The notes under the pieces are model-generated. The model saw nothing but the letters and a program-made list of their open reading frames with translations. It made no database searches and was not told the origin of the DNA. A DNA stretch of 64,000 nucleotides from Oreocharis arfaki (Eukaryota; Chordata; Aves; Passeriformes; Paramythiidae), in the NCBI GenBank assembly GCA_013398015.1, contig VZRR01011695.1, positions 1 through 64,000 of the forward strand. Direction: 5' to 3'. The translations under genes were made by a program, and so were the position numbers. Shown here in pieces: positions 10,067-22,000 of the stretch (within the stretch, counting starts at the first letter, position 1; the number at the start of each line of letters is the position of its first letter).

Positions 10067-13000
10067 CTGGAAAACGGGCCCGAAGCTGCAGTCAGCAAGG
10101 AAATCCACATTTCATTGGAGCTCACTGCGTGCAGTGAGATGAAGGCACTCCAGGTACGTGTAGTTTAAGAGCCTCTTTTAACCTTCTCTTGCTTTTAACC
10201 TCTCCTTTCTTCTAACCTCTCCTTTCTTTTAACCTTCCCTTTCTTTTAACCTCCCCTTTCTTTTAACCTTCCCTTTCTTTTAACCTCCCCTTTCTTTTAA
10301 CCTTCCCTTTCTTTTAACCTCTCCTTTCTTTTAACCTCCCCTTTCTTCCAACCTCTCCTTTCTTTTAACCTCTCATTTCTTTTACCCTTCCCTTTCTTTT
10401 ACCATCCCCTTTCTTCTAACCTCTCCTTTCTTTTACACTTCCCTTTCTTTTAACCTCCCCTTTCTTTTAACCTCTCCTTTCTTTTAACCTCTCCTTTATT
10501 TTAACCTTCCTTCTTTTACCCTTCCCTTTCTTTTACCCTTCCCTTCCTTTTAACCTTCCCTCATACATTTAGGCTATCAGAGCAGCAGCCAACAAGCCAA
10601 ACCAAACTAGGCAGGGCTGAAAAACATCTGGGAACACAGGAAAAAAGTCTCTGGTCCTGTTTGTAGACAGAGAATATTTGTATCGATATGTTCTTACAGT
10701 TACAGCTCCCTAAAGCATCACCTCTGAGAGCAACATTTGTCAGCTCAGCCCTCCCTGTGCAGGGGCAGAGCTGAACCAAGAGGGTGAATACTCACTAAAA
10801 TCACAAAGTCTGTAATGACTGAGCTCAGGACTTGTGGCACCCACTTCCACATCAAAAGCCCATTTCCTTGCACTGATTCCTTGTGCAAAAGCCTTTCTGC
10901 TCATCCCCGAAACTCCACACAGAATGCTCAGCCTCCAAACTCCGCACTCATCTGGGCATGAGGGGTTTTTCAGCTGGCTCTGAGGGAGATGATGAAGATT
11001 AACCTACAGCTCTGAGAGGTGACACCAGCCTTGCTGCTTCATGGATACTTTTCCTGAAGGCTGACATCTGTACCCTTAACTTTTCTTTCTTCCAAACTGT
11101 TGAAAATTGTTGTCTGTTTGTGCTGCAGGATAAATCTGACCAGTTTTTCCCTGGGAGCCTCTCCTGGTTTTTCTTTGGCTTCCTCTTCATCCTCACAGTG
11201 TGACAGATGGGTGGATATAGGCTAGGAGCAAGCTGGACCACAAACCTGCTGTAATTTCTGTCTTTCCCAAATTTACAAGCCTCCATTCCAGATTGTGGAG
11301 CCAAGCAGAACACCAGTTTTGCCAAATTAACCTCCCAAATACAGGCTGATCCTCCCCTAGAGAGCATCACCTGCAGGGCCAAGACCAGCCTGGAGCTGGG
11401 AGTAATGGAATGAAGCCCTTCAGGTCAGACTGGAATGACTCCCTGGAGTCTGTGGGACGGGGAAATTGCTCAGGGCACCCACCTGGTGTCCCAGGAGGCG
11501 TCGTTCAGCACCGCATGCCAGCTCCTGGAAATGTTGGAATATCTCTCCACCATCAGGAAGTTATGCTCAGTCTGGAATAAAACCACCAGAGTTAGGCAGA
11601 CACTGAAGGTACAGGCACATCCCCACCTTCTGTGGCACTCCAAACCCGGGAAGGGACTGTGCCTCCTCATGCTTTACTGGCAAATGGGGGAATTACTGGC
11701 AAAAAATGTTATATTTTACTGCCAAATCGAGGCTGATAAACGATGAGAAGAGCTTATCTGTAAAAAGAGAATGGGCAGTGACAATGTCTGTGCAAGGTGA
11801 GTGATGGGATGAATTAAGAGCTTTTCTAAGTTCCTTTGTTTTGTTAAAATGAAGCAGCAGGCTGATAGGATGGAAATTAGAGAGCAGCTTTGCCCCGGAC
11901 ACCAACAAAGAGTGCCTGGCCTAACACACAACACGGCTCAACTTCAATAATATAAAGAGGTCATAACCAGTCCAAATTCATTTCTTTGTCCCAAAAGCTT
12001 TCTGGCAGTGTGAATTCCCAAAGCAAACGCCTTCCTCTGGTCTCCCAGCCAAGCAAAGAAACCCTGCCCAAATACCCATTAATCCCAATTCCAGCAGCAT
12101 TCCATCACGTTTACCGCGTTCTCTGCAGAGGTCCTGGGGTTTGCACCCACAAAAGTCACTTCAGCAACTTCTCTCTGGGGGGAAATTGAGATTTGTATTA
12201 CAGGCTGAGCAGCACACTAAGAGCATCCTTTGAAGAGGCCATTTGATGGTTTTAGGGGGTGGGTTGGTTTTGTGGTGTTTGTTGTGTTTGGTTTGATGTT
12301 GTTGTTGTTTTAAATAATTTATAATTTCACTTGTTGCAAGAGCAGTGGGCAATTAATGCTTTGAACTGGTGTCCTGGGCCTTGCCATTGCACTCGTCCTG
12401 CTTGCTGGGTAAACTCCAGCACTGCACATAGAAAAGGGAGGAAATAAGGGAGATTTTTCAGAATGCCTCCCTGCCTCACTGCTGGAGACAGCAACGAGAG
12501 GAAAGCCCTTGCTCTGAACGTCTAATCTAAATGTTGAGCATTGAAAACAGAACAATTTCTGACATTTTCATTTCATTTCATTTACATTCCACAGCAGAGG
12601 CATCAAAGGTGACCTGATTGCTGCTTGTAAAAAATTGCTGTACAATATTTGCCTACTTAACTGTTATTTTGTTTTGAAGCAGAAGGGGAAATCTGCTTTG
12701 TGCTGACTGAAGGGTTCTCATTTTCCCCTTTATTCACCCATTTTGTTCCCATTCAGTACGGTGGCACTGGCACGGAAATGCTCCGTCCCTGCCTTCCCAA
12801 CCGTGCCCAGCAGAGACACGAGACCTGTTTGTTCTGAGGGCACCACGACCCACAGGCCTGTGGGGTGAGGGGTAAGAATTTCAGGGTGATGTCCCAGACA
12901 GGTCCTAGTGACTCCCTGAAGCTCTCACCTCTCCATACTCTGGTCTCACTTCTTCCAGCACGTCCCCAAAAGTTTTACCGCCCGGCGCGCTCTCGGCGCT

Positions 13001-16000
13001 GAGGGAAGGCAGCAGGGTCATGCTGGTCACGTTGAAAAGTGGGGGCTCTGGACCACGGGGCAAATCCTCAGTGGCATTCTGGGAGAGGGAAGATGTGCTC
13101 GTTAAACACCCACACGGACAACCAGGGTTCCCTGAGGAACCACAGCGCTGCTCCGGCTCCCAGCCTCTGCTGGCACAGATTGCAGGAATAATAAAGTGAG
13201 AGTGGAAGCAAAGCAGAGGATCTCCATGAGTGCTCTGCCTGCAGGAGCAATGCCTGCAGGACACCTGCTGCCTTGTTGCTGGGCTCTCCTAAATCCAGCC
13301 CCTAGAACATCCCAGGATGTTCCTGCCCACCGCTCCTGCCTGCTTACACGGTCACAGTGACAATGGGCACTGCCAAGTACAGCAAAAGTGTAGCAGATTT
13401 TTTTCCTTTGGTAGAAAAGCAGCAACTCCAGGCCATGCTGAAAGGTTGGAGGTACTGATTTCCTACACTTTGAGCTGCAAAATGCCCAGAATTTCTCAAG
13501 TGGTGTCAGACCCCCATCGCAGGAGTAATTTTCATACCATGTAGCGTTTCTCAGAGTGGTTTCTGAAGAGAAAGGAGAGGACAGCAGTCGTGTGGCCTCA
13601 TTGAGGAACAGCCACCCCCACTGACAGGTGTCCCCAGCAGCCTGTGGCATGTAGGAAATGCTGCTTACCAGAGCAATAGCCTTGGCCAGGCCCCTGTACA
13701 GCTGGATGTAAGCAGAGAGGGTGTGCGGCCCATAAATAGTGGAGGCAGCCTCGTATCGCTGAACCTGGAAAGGACAGATCCGGGAAGGGAGGGTTGGGAG
13801 GGCTCCTGAGGGGTTTGTACATCCCATCCCACCCAGCTGAGGATCAGCAGTGGGGTTATTTACTCCCTTTCTGGTAAGGAGACAGCCCCAACCACTTGCC
13901 AAAGTATTTCTGTGGCGATTTCAGGTTACTCCTCATTCTCCAGCCTGCTGCAAACAGGGAGGGCCTGTTTGCTCTTCCAGTTATCACAGCTTTTACCCTC
14001 TTTGCTCTTCCAATTACCACAGTTTTTACACTCCTTTAAAGGCTTATGATGCAGCTTGCCTCCCCCTCCAACTTTTTGGGGTGAGATTCTTCCAACCCCA
14101 GTTCTTCCAACCTTCCCTCCCAGTCCTCCCTGCCCATTTTTGTGTGGCAAAGGAAAAGAACTATAAACACACATAATTTCACATGAATTATCAGCCCATG
14201 TAGCCAAAAACTGAACTCAGTTAGGCAGATCCAATCCACAAGCGCAACATTTACCTGGTATTCCTCATAGGTGGTGATGTAGTGGGTGTAGACATTGCAC
14301 AGGCCTGCAATCACAACGTTCATCCCTGGTGTCCCATGGGAATGAAATTCCTAAGGAAGGAAATAAAACCCTTACCTTGAAACAACTGCTTACTGCTATA
14401 GTGCTGTTGTTATTATTATTATTTTAGCAATATCGTTATTATTGTTATGGTCATTGGCATCATTATTGTTGTTATTATTATTGTTGTTGGGGGGTTGTTT
14501 GTTTGTTTATCATCATGTCGTTATTATATTATTAGTAGTATCATTATTATTATCATTATTATCATTATTATCATTATTATTATTATTAACCACGACATGA
14601 TACAAAGTTATGGTGGGAAGGGGGCTGAATGCTCAGGAATGCAAACCTACAAATGCAATTTGCCTTTTTTAACATCTCATATCCACTCCCCAAAGGAAAA
14701 AGAGGACAAATGACCTCACATTCCAGTAAATCTAGGAGGTTTTTGGAAGCTGATGGCTGCATACTCCTAAAAAATCAGGGATATAAGTGTGAGAAAGGCC
14801 CAGTGAATAGTGGAGATGGTATCTGGGACTGGGATTTTATTCAGGCTGCAGCCAGGATGTGTCAAACAAATGGAAAAAAAATACTTTCGCCAATTTTTTT
14901 TGCAATTGCTCTCATGTTGTAAAATCCTGGTAGGGATTAAGGAGCTGAACCCCTCCATCCCAGAGCCAAACTCCTGCTGGCATCAGTTGTGCCTGGATCC
15001 CTGTGGAATTGGCTTAATGGACTGAAACCCGATCAGGGGGGTGTTTTGGGAGGATATTCATTTCTCCTGCCTGTCAGGAAGCACATGGAAAATCTGCCTG
15101 AAGCAATGGGAGAAGGAAACATCTGTGGGACACAGCCCCGTGAGCCCAGCCGGGAGGGGACGAGGGAAACCCAGGAGGCTCAGGAAAGGAAATGTTCCAG
15201 AGGTGAAGTCGGCTGGGGAAACCTCAGCAACTCACACTTGTAACAGCTTCCCGCAGCCTGCGTCCAGACATGGTCCTAGGGCATGGAGGGAACAATGTCA
15301 GGCTCCAGAATCACGGAATCCCAGGATCCCTGAGGCTGGAAAAGCCCTCCCAGCCCATGGAGTCCCAGCTGTGCCCGATGCCCACCTTGTCCCCAGCCCA
15401 GAGCTCTGAGTGCCACCTCCAGCCCTTCCTTGGACACCTCCAGCCATGGGCACTCCAAAGCTCCCTGGGCAGCCCCTGCCAAGGCCTGAGTACCCTTTCC
15501 AGGCAGAAATTCCTGCTGCTGTCCAAGCTGAGCCTCCCCTGGCCCAGCCTGAGGCCGTTTCCCCTTGTCCTGTCCCTGTTCCCTGGCAGCAGAGCCTGAC
15601 CTCCCCGGAGCTGTGGAGAGCAGGGATCTAAAGCAGGAATTGTTGGCTGGATTTAGAGCACCCTCCAGAAATTCCTACAGCACCTCCAGCACTGCCCAAC
15701 CTCCCTTAAGGCTTCGGCACAAGTTCAACCAAAACACCTCAAAACATTTCACTGCACCCAGGGAGGGGCTGGGGGCACCCCAGGGCTGGGCAGGAATAAA
15801 GGTAATAGAGATAAATCATTATCTTATTTAAATGTGCATCATTGTACCATCAGCAGCCAGGGCAATTCTTCATTATGGTGTTTGTGGTGCCAAAACCAGA
15901 AAGTTTAAAAAATTCCTTTGGTTTCCTTGAAACTGAATTTTGTAACAACCAGAGGGATTCAGGAAGCCTGTGTGCATCTCAATCGTTCCCAGGGTGAGTC

Positions 16001-19000
16001 TGGGGGCAATTTTGAGCCTACTGCCCTTTCTACCTGCAGGCAGAACTGTTCCAGGAGGTTTGAGTGACATTCAGCTGCAGTGAATAGAACAAGACCCAGG
16101 GAATACACACGTGAACTCCCCGGGAACAGCAAGGATTGCCAGGGATCCGATGGCAGCAATCTGCACATCCACGATGTCCGGGTGCCAGGGGTGGGGCCAG
16201 CTCATCTGAGGGGGAGGAAAAAGTGCGTAGAAATACTCTGGTTTAGTAGGAAAAACACAGCTAAAGTGTTTTCCTTCCTACAGTCGTCAAGCAGGCAAAT
16301 AAATTCATGGATTTATTTGTAAATTGAATTTAATTTATTTGTGAAACATGTGAGAAGGTGTTTTACCTTCCTATGATGTCTGACCATAAGAGTCACATAA
16401 GGCTCATGTAAATACTATGGGTAAGGCAAAAAAACCCCTAAATAAGGTGTTCCCAGAGGGGCATCTTCAGGCAAAGTGGGTAAAGGAGGTCAGGGTAGCA
16501 CCTAGAAACCCCTCACCTGCATGGAAAAAAGGATAGAAGTGGGATTGATAAAGAGATGAAAAATCCCACTCCGGCGAGCCAAAAAAGGGAGTTTTTTCTG
16601 CGGAGCAATTTCCTGGGGGCAAAACATGAATGACAAAAGCTTGTGAAGCACATCAGAAGCAGGAGGCCTGCCAGAGCACCCCTAAAATGTGCTAAAGCCA
16701 TAAGAATAAAGTCATTTACTCTCAGTAACACCATCCTGCACCGAGCAGGAGGCTGCGAGGAGCTGGGGCCTCTTGGGGGGGGAGCTGAGGTGAGGAGCTG
16801 ACTGAAACCAAGTGACAGCAGGGAAGCTTTTAAGGAAGCTGGCGAAAGGAACAACAATGAATTTCCTTCTCCAGATGGCCTCGCCTGAGTGCTCTAAAGA
16901 GCCCGGACATGATCCCTCAGGGCCACGGGAGCATCAGGTGGGGAAAACGGGCAGCAATTTCCATCTGGAGTTGTAATGCAGGATTTGAGGAGAGCCCGGG
17001 AAGAGCAAACGCCAAGGCACGCCCTGAGCATGGGGATGGGCTGGGATTAACGGGGCAGCAGCTCTGCAGAGCCCTGAGAAACAGCCCTTCCCCGGTGAGC
17101 AGGGTGTCCCTGGCACAGGCATCCCCATCCCTGCTGGCTGCCCCAGCTCTTCTGGACATGCCCTGAGCTGCTGCTGGTTCTGCTGGGAGCGGGATCTGCT
17201 GGAGGCCCTCACCCCAGGGCACGTACAGCAAATCCCTGCTGCTGGGACAAAAAGAGTTTCCAAAAGGCCCCATGATGAGTTACTGCATTTTGTGGGACTG
17301 GCCTGTCCCGTGGAAAGAGGGAAGGGCCTTTCACGGATTGAGGACAGAACCAAATGGAAAATGCACCCAGAGCTATAAAGATCTGAGCAGCAGCAGAGCA
17401 TGCCCTGGATCAGAGGCTGCTGGGAGGCAACGCTGAGTTCCACACACTGGTGGCTGCCCCTCACCTCCTGCATTTTCCCTGTGCATCCAGCTCAGGGCTG
17501 CTGCACAGGCAGAGACTGAGGCCAGGATGGATTTCAGTGGGGTTTTTTTGGCCCTAGTGAGAGCAGCAGGTCTGGTTTCTCCTCCTGAGATACGTGGAAA
17601 AAATGCTCTGGAAGAGGAGAACTCCCACCTCTCTCGTTCTGATGAGAACTAATGACAACACTTTAATCCTTCCTTCCTCTTTCCGTGCCTTTGGAGCCCA
17701 GGCAGCCTGTGCTCTCTCCTTGTTCTTCCCCTGACACCGCCTGTAGCTCCCTAACAACCCCGTGAGGGATGGGATGTGTGAGGGTTGCTGCTCTCAGCCC
17801 AGCCCAGTGATCCCTGCGCTCCCCAGAGCACACACGGATGTGTCCTCACCTCTCCCGTGCTGAAGAGGATGGGCTTGGGTTTGTGGCAGGCTTTGGTTTC
17901 GTTCGATGGCTCTCCCAGCAGCTGGTCCCGGATTTGGTCCCAGAATGGGTCCCCTTCTACTGAGCCTGGAGGGGGACACATCTTTAAACCCTGTTCCTCA
18001 GCTGCCCCAGCAGCTCTCAGAGAGACACTGCCCGCTCCCTGCTCCCCAGGCTGGGATATTTCCCAGAGGACTCCAACCACCTCCCTTTCCTGGGGTGGTT
18101 TGAAGAGCTGAGCTTCAGCCCAGCTCAGCTCCATCCCGGCAGCCTTTGGGTACTGGGAACAAATGAGCAGGAGCATCCCAAACCAACTGTTTCTTCTCCC
18201 TATCGATCCATCCCCTTGCTCTCCTTCCTCCAGGGCATGGCCGTATCCCTTTCCCAAAGCTTTCTGATGGACACAGATGAACCTGCGAGGGGGTTTCCTC
18301 CACCTTGCTAAAAACCATCCCTCTGGATGCTGTGAAGTGACTCCAGGGGTTCCAGTCTGCCTGGGGGATGCTCCGTGCCCTCCCTGTTTGTACAGAGCCA
18401 CGTTGAGATCTGTCCCCAAATTACCTTGGGTGAAGTTGAAAGCCCCCACTCCGTCAATAGTCCCCGCAGCAAAGCTGTGCCCTAAGGCTGGTTTACAGGT
18501 TCTAACCTAAATCAGAAGGGGGGGAGAAAAGGAAAAAGAGAGAAAACCCAGTTCCCCTGGGCGTGGGGATCACAGGGCTGCTGTGGGAATGGGGCGCTCC
18601 CTCCCGCTCTCACCGTGTGGGTGGCGTTGAGCTCCACGGACACGTTGCTCATGTTCACCCACTGGTGGGCTGAGCTCAGGGGTCCTGTCACCTCCTGGGA
18701 GGCCTTTTCGTACAGCTCCTGAGGGACACACCAAGTGGGAAAAAATCCTTGAGGGACAAGTGATCAGGAACCCAGCTGTGCTGAGGAATGGATCATTTCC
18801 TCATTCCACCTTCCCGGGACCTCTTCCAGGTGTTGAAGCAGATCTGTATTTCCCAAGTGCCTTTGTTTCTGTCACCCTGAGCCCTGCAAGCTCTCCCTGT
18901 CCCAGGGAGGGAGGACACTGCTCTTTCACAGCTGAAACATGCTCCTATTTCAGCAGGATGGCAACTTCCTTCTCCTGGCTGCCTCCTGGCATTTCTCACA

Positions 19001-22000
19001 TCGTGGACCAAGCAGAAGAATTCTGTGAGAAAGGAGCACTTGGAGCACTCACTGCCTGAAGGTGCTGGGACTCTACCACGGATTTGCTACACCCCTGAGA
19101 GCTGTGGGTATTCACTGCACACACTCAGCCCTTCAGGGAGTGGTTTTCCAGCCGCAGGTTGGTACATGGGAAGTGCTGCCAGAAGTCGTGCAGGTTTAAT
19201 GACACTCCTGGAAGGCACTGAGGGCACAGCTCTCGAAGGCCAGGAGTCTGAGGTGTTAGAGGCAGCAGCAGTGTTCTCCCCTGTGTTTGATGCACACACC
19301 AGGACACTTGGACTGGGCACAGGGGCACCATCAGCCTGGAGTGACTCCAGGGCAGAGCCTCGGAAGCAGTGGCTGAAGGAAATGCCACCACCAGGCCTCC
19401 TGCTCCTCCTCCTCTGCTGGACACGCTCCAGTTCCTGCAGGCTTCTGTCCCTGAAACGCTGCCAGAAGCTCTCCTTGCACTCACTGCTCTCACATTGCAC
19501 AGGGGCAACCAGCAAATTCAATCCAGGGTGGCTTTAGAGCCCACAGGTGATAAAAGGAAGCCAAAGGGGCTCCAGTAGGGCCAAGGAAATGTAGGGCCAA
19601 GCAGAGCAAGGGGAGCATCCTCTGCAGGGGTTTGAGCCATGCATTTTACCTCATGTTTGTGTCAGTTTGGGAGTGTGGTGCCAAACTGGCCCACAAGTGG
19701 TGTGTGGTGATGTCTCTGAGCTCTTCCAGGAGGATTTTTCCCATCGTGATGCCTTTGAGATGAATGGGAGGGAGGGGGAGAGGCTTAGGGGGGACATCCT
19801 CGTTGCATCCCAGCGAGGAATAATTGAGATTAAACCCCAAACCAAAGTTTTCACATCACGACACCTGCAGCGATGGATCTAAATAAAAGTGTGTGTTGTC
19901 CAGTCTAAATTCAGGTGTCTAATCAGATGTATTTTGCCAGAGGAAATTTCTCATTACCATTAGGATTTCCTACACTGTCGTAAGCCTAACAAATTCCAGG
20001 CTCTGAAGCCCTCTTGATGGCAGTAGATATAGAGACATCAACAGCTGCTTGCAGGGCTCTTCTACCCATTAAATACAGAATCAAGAAACTTTAGAGTAAT
20101 TTAAATCTACAAACATTCACTAGAACAGGTCCAAGAAAGAGAGAACATAGAATATAGAGTATAGAATATAGAATACAGAATATAGAATATAGAGTATAGG
20201 ATATAGAATAGAGAATGTAGAATGTAGAATACAGAATATGGAATACAGAACAGGGAATAGAGAATAGAGAATGTAGAATGTAGAATGTAGAATGTAGAAT
20301 ATAGAATACAGAATATAGAATATAGAATACAGAATATAGAATATAAAATATAGAATATAGAAAACAATGTAGAATAGAGAATATAGAATGTAGAATGTAG
20401 AATGTAGAATGTAGAATGTAGAATGTAGAATACAGAATGTAGAATGCAGAATATGGAATATCCTGAGGAAAGGGACCCCCAAGGCTCACCAAGTTGCTTA
20501 AATGAGCATGAATTCCTGCCATAGCAGCACCCCCCCACTCTCAGAAAGCAGAATACCCCTCACCTTTGCTTTCAGGTAGATGTTTTGCCCTATGATCCTG
20601 GTGCTCTCAAACATGTCACTGCCGGGCCCCTTGGCCATGCACATCGCTGCCTGTTGGGAAACCCGTTTGGTGGTCAGTGAGTGTGGAGGAGAGCAGGTGG
20701 CACTGCCAGGTGGCTGTCGGTGGGAACTGAGGGCTTCTTGCAGGCCACATCAGAATCAGGCAGGGGGTTACCGCACTCGTGATAAATTTGGGGCGAATGA
20801 CTGGAAAATTGAGGGTGTGAGGGGAAAAGCGCAGCAAGGTCCTGGAAGCGGCATCCAGGACAGCCCGAAAAGAGGTGATCTTTTAATATCAGTGCCCTCC
20901 CCACGCACAGTGGCCAGTCACGGGGCCCTGTGGGAGGTGGGACAGGCAGGTCACACTCACCCCTCCGACGGGACAGGCGCTCTGGGGGTTGTCACACGAC
21001 TCGCCCGTGTTGGCGCAGAAGGGGCCCCGCGTGTTCGGGGACACGTCCCCCAGGTTGGACGAGGCAAAGGCGGCCACAAAGGAGCCCTGCCGAGGCCAGA
21101 GGAGCATTTCAGTGCCGTGCAGGGAAAGCTGCAAAGCCCCCGTGCAGCTCTCCCTGCAGCTGCTGTCACCGTGCACGACGCTGCTTTGCTCCCAGCCCAG
21201 TGGGGCTTTAGGCACATCCCAAGGGCTGGGCAGGACGAGCAAGGGAGAACTGGATGCACGTGATGCCATTTCAGGCAGAACTTCACACCACCTTGGTGTG
21301 CAGACAGTGTTTCCTCCTCCCCCTCTTCCACCTCAGCTCTTGCCAGCGTGTCCCCACGCTTCTCATGTTGCTGATCAGATGTCAGTGGGTCACTGTAGCA
21401 CCTTGCACGGGATTTGCTTTTCCTTCCAGGCTTTCACCATGACTGATTTACAGGGTGAGAGCTATTGGAGCTGACTGCAGGGACAGTTCCCAGGGTGTTC
21501 AAGGCTTGAACACTTCCAGGGATGGGGCAACCCCGACCTCCCCAGTTTTTAAGAGTTGAATAAAAAAACAATGGAGTTATTCTTAAAGTCTGAATAACTG
21601 CCACTGATTACTAGTTTGGAAAGTCAAGAACACACCTTCCAATTTCCCTTCTGCAGAGGAAACAAATCAAAGCATTCCCCTCGGTGCTCGTGTTTCTGTG
21701 CTTGCCCTGCTGTCCCACCTCACCCCTCCCTGCCCCAGCCCTGCTTCACCCGTTCCTGGGAGCACTCCCACCTCTCCAGGGAGCATTCCCCTGTTCTTCT
21801 CCTGCTCGAACAGGTAGGAGGCGTAGCCCACGTTGTCGCTGTTCACCAGGTGGTTGGAGTTGTTCATGCTCACCGGGTGCACGGCGAACCAGCTGAGGAG
21901 GGGTCACAAGGCACACACAGAAAGCGCTTTGCTCACTCTGTGCAGTGCCAATTGACTCCTTCAATCTCGTGTATTTGTGGGAATTCTCTTCGGGATAAAA

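Noticed and set aside
11890..11940. A second candidate for the FVGA-type ASAH2 exon near 11.9 kb
   Set aside because: The frame there reads only a short FVG match and then stops. The exon at 12174-12115 fits the family, phase and splice sites.
13102..13902. A 266-codon open frame on the - strand that looks like one gene
   Set aside because: Only 13764-13669 is coding (ASAH2 exon 16); the rest is intron read through, with clear splice sites at both ends.
15041..15831. Overlapping + strand open frames near 15-15.8 kb
   Set aside because: They cover a CR1 fragment and the antisense of ASAH2 exon 14; no splice sites or homology support them.
20091..20538. Three overlapping frames rich in Tyr, Ile, Leu, His, Ser and Phe
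   Set aside because: They are translations of the 7-bp minisatellite and not proteins.
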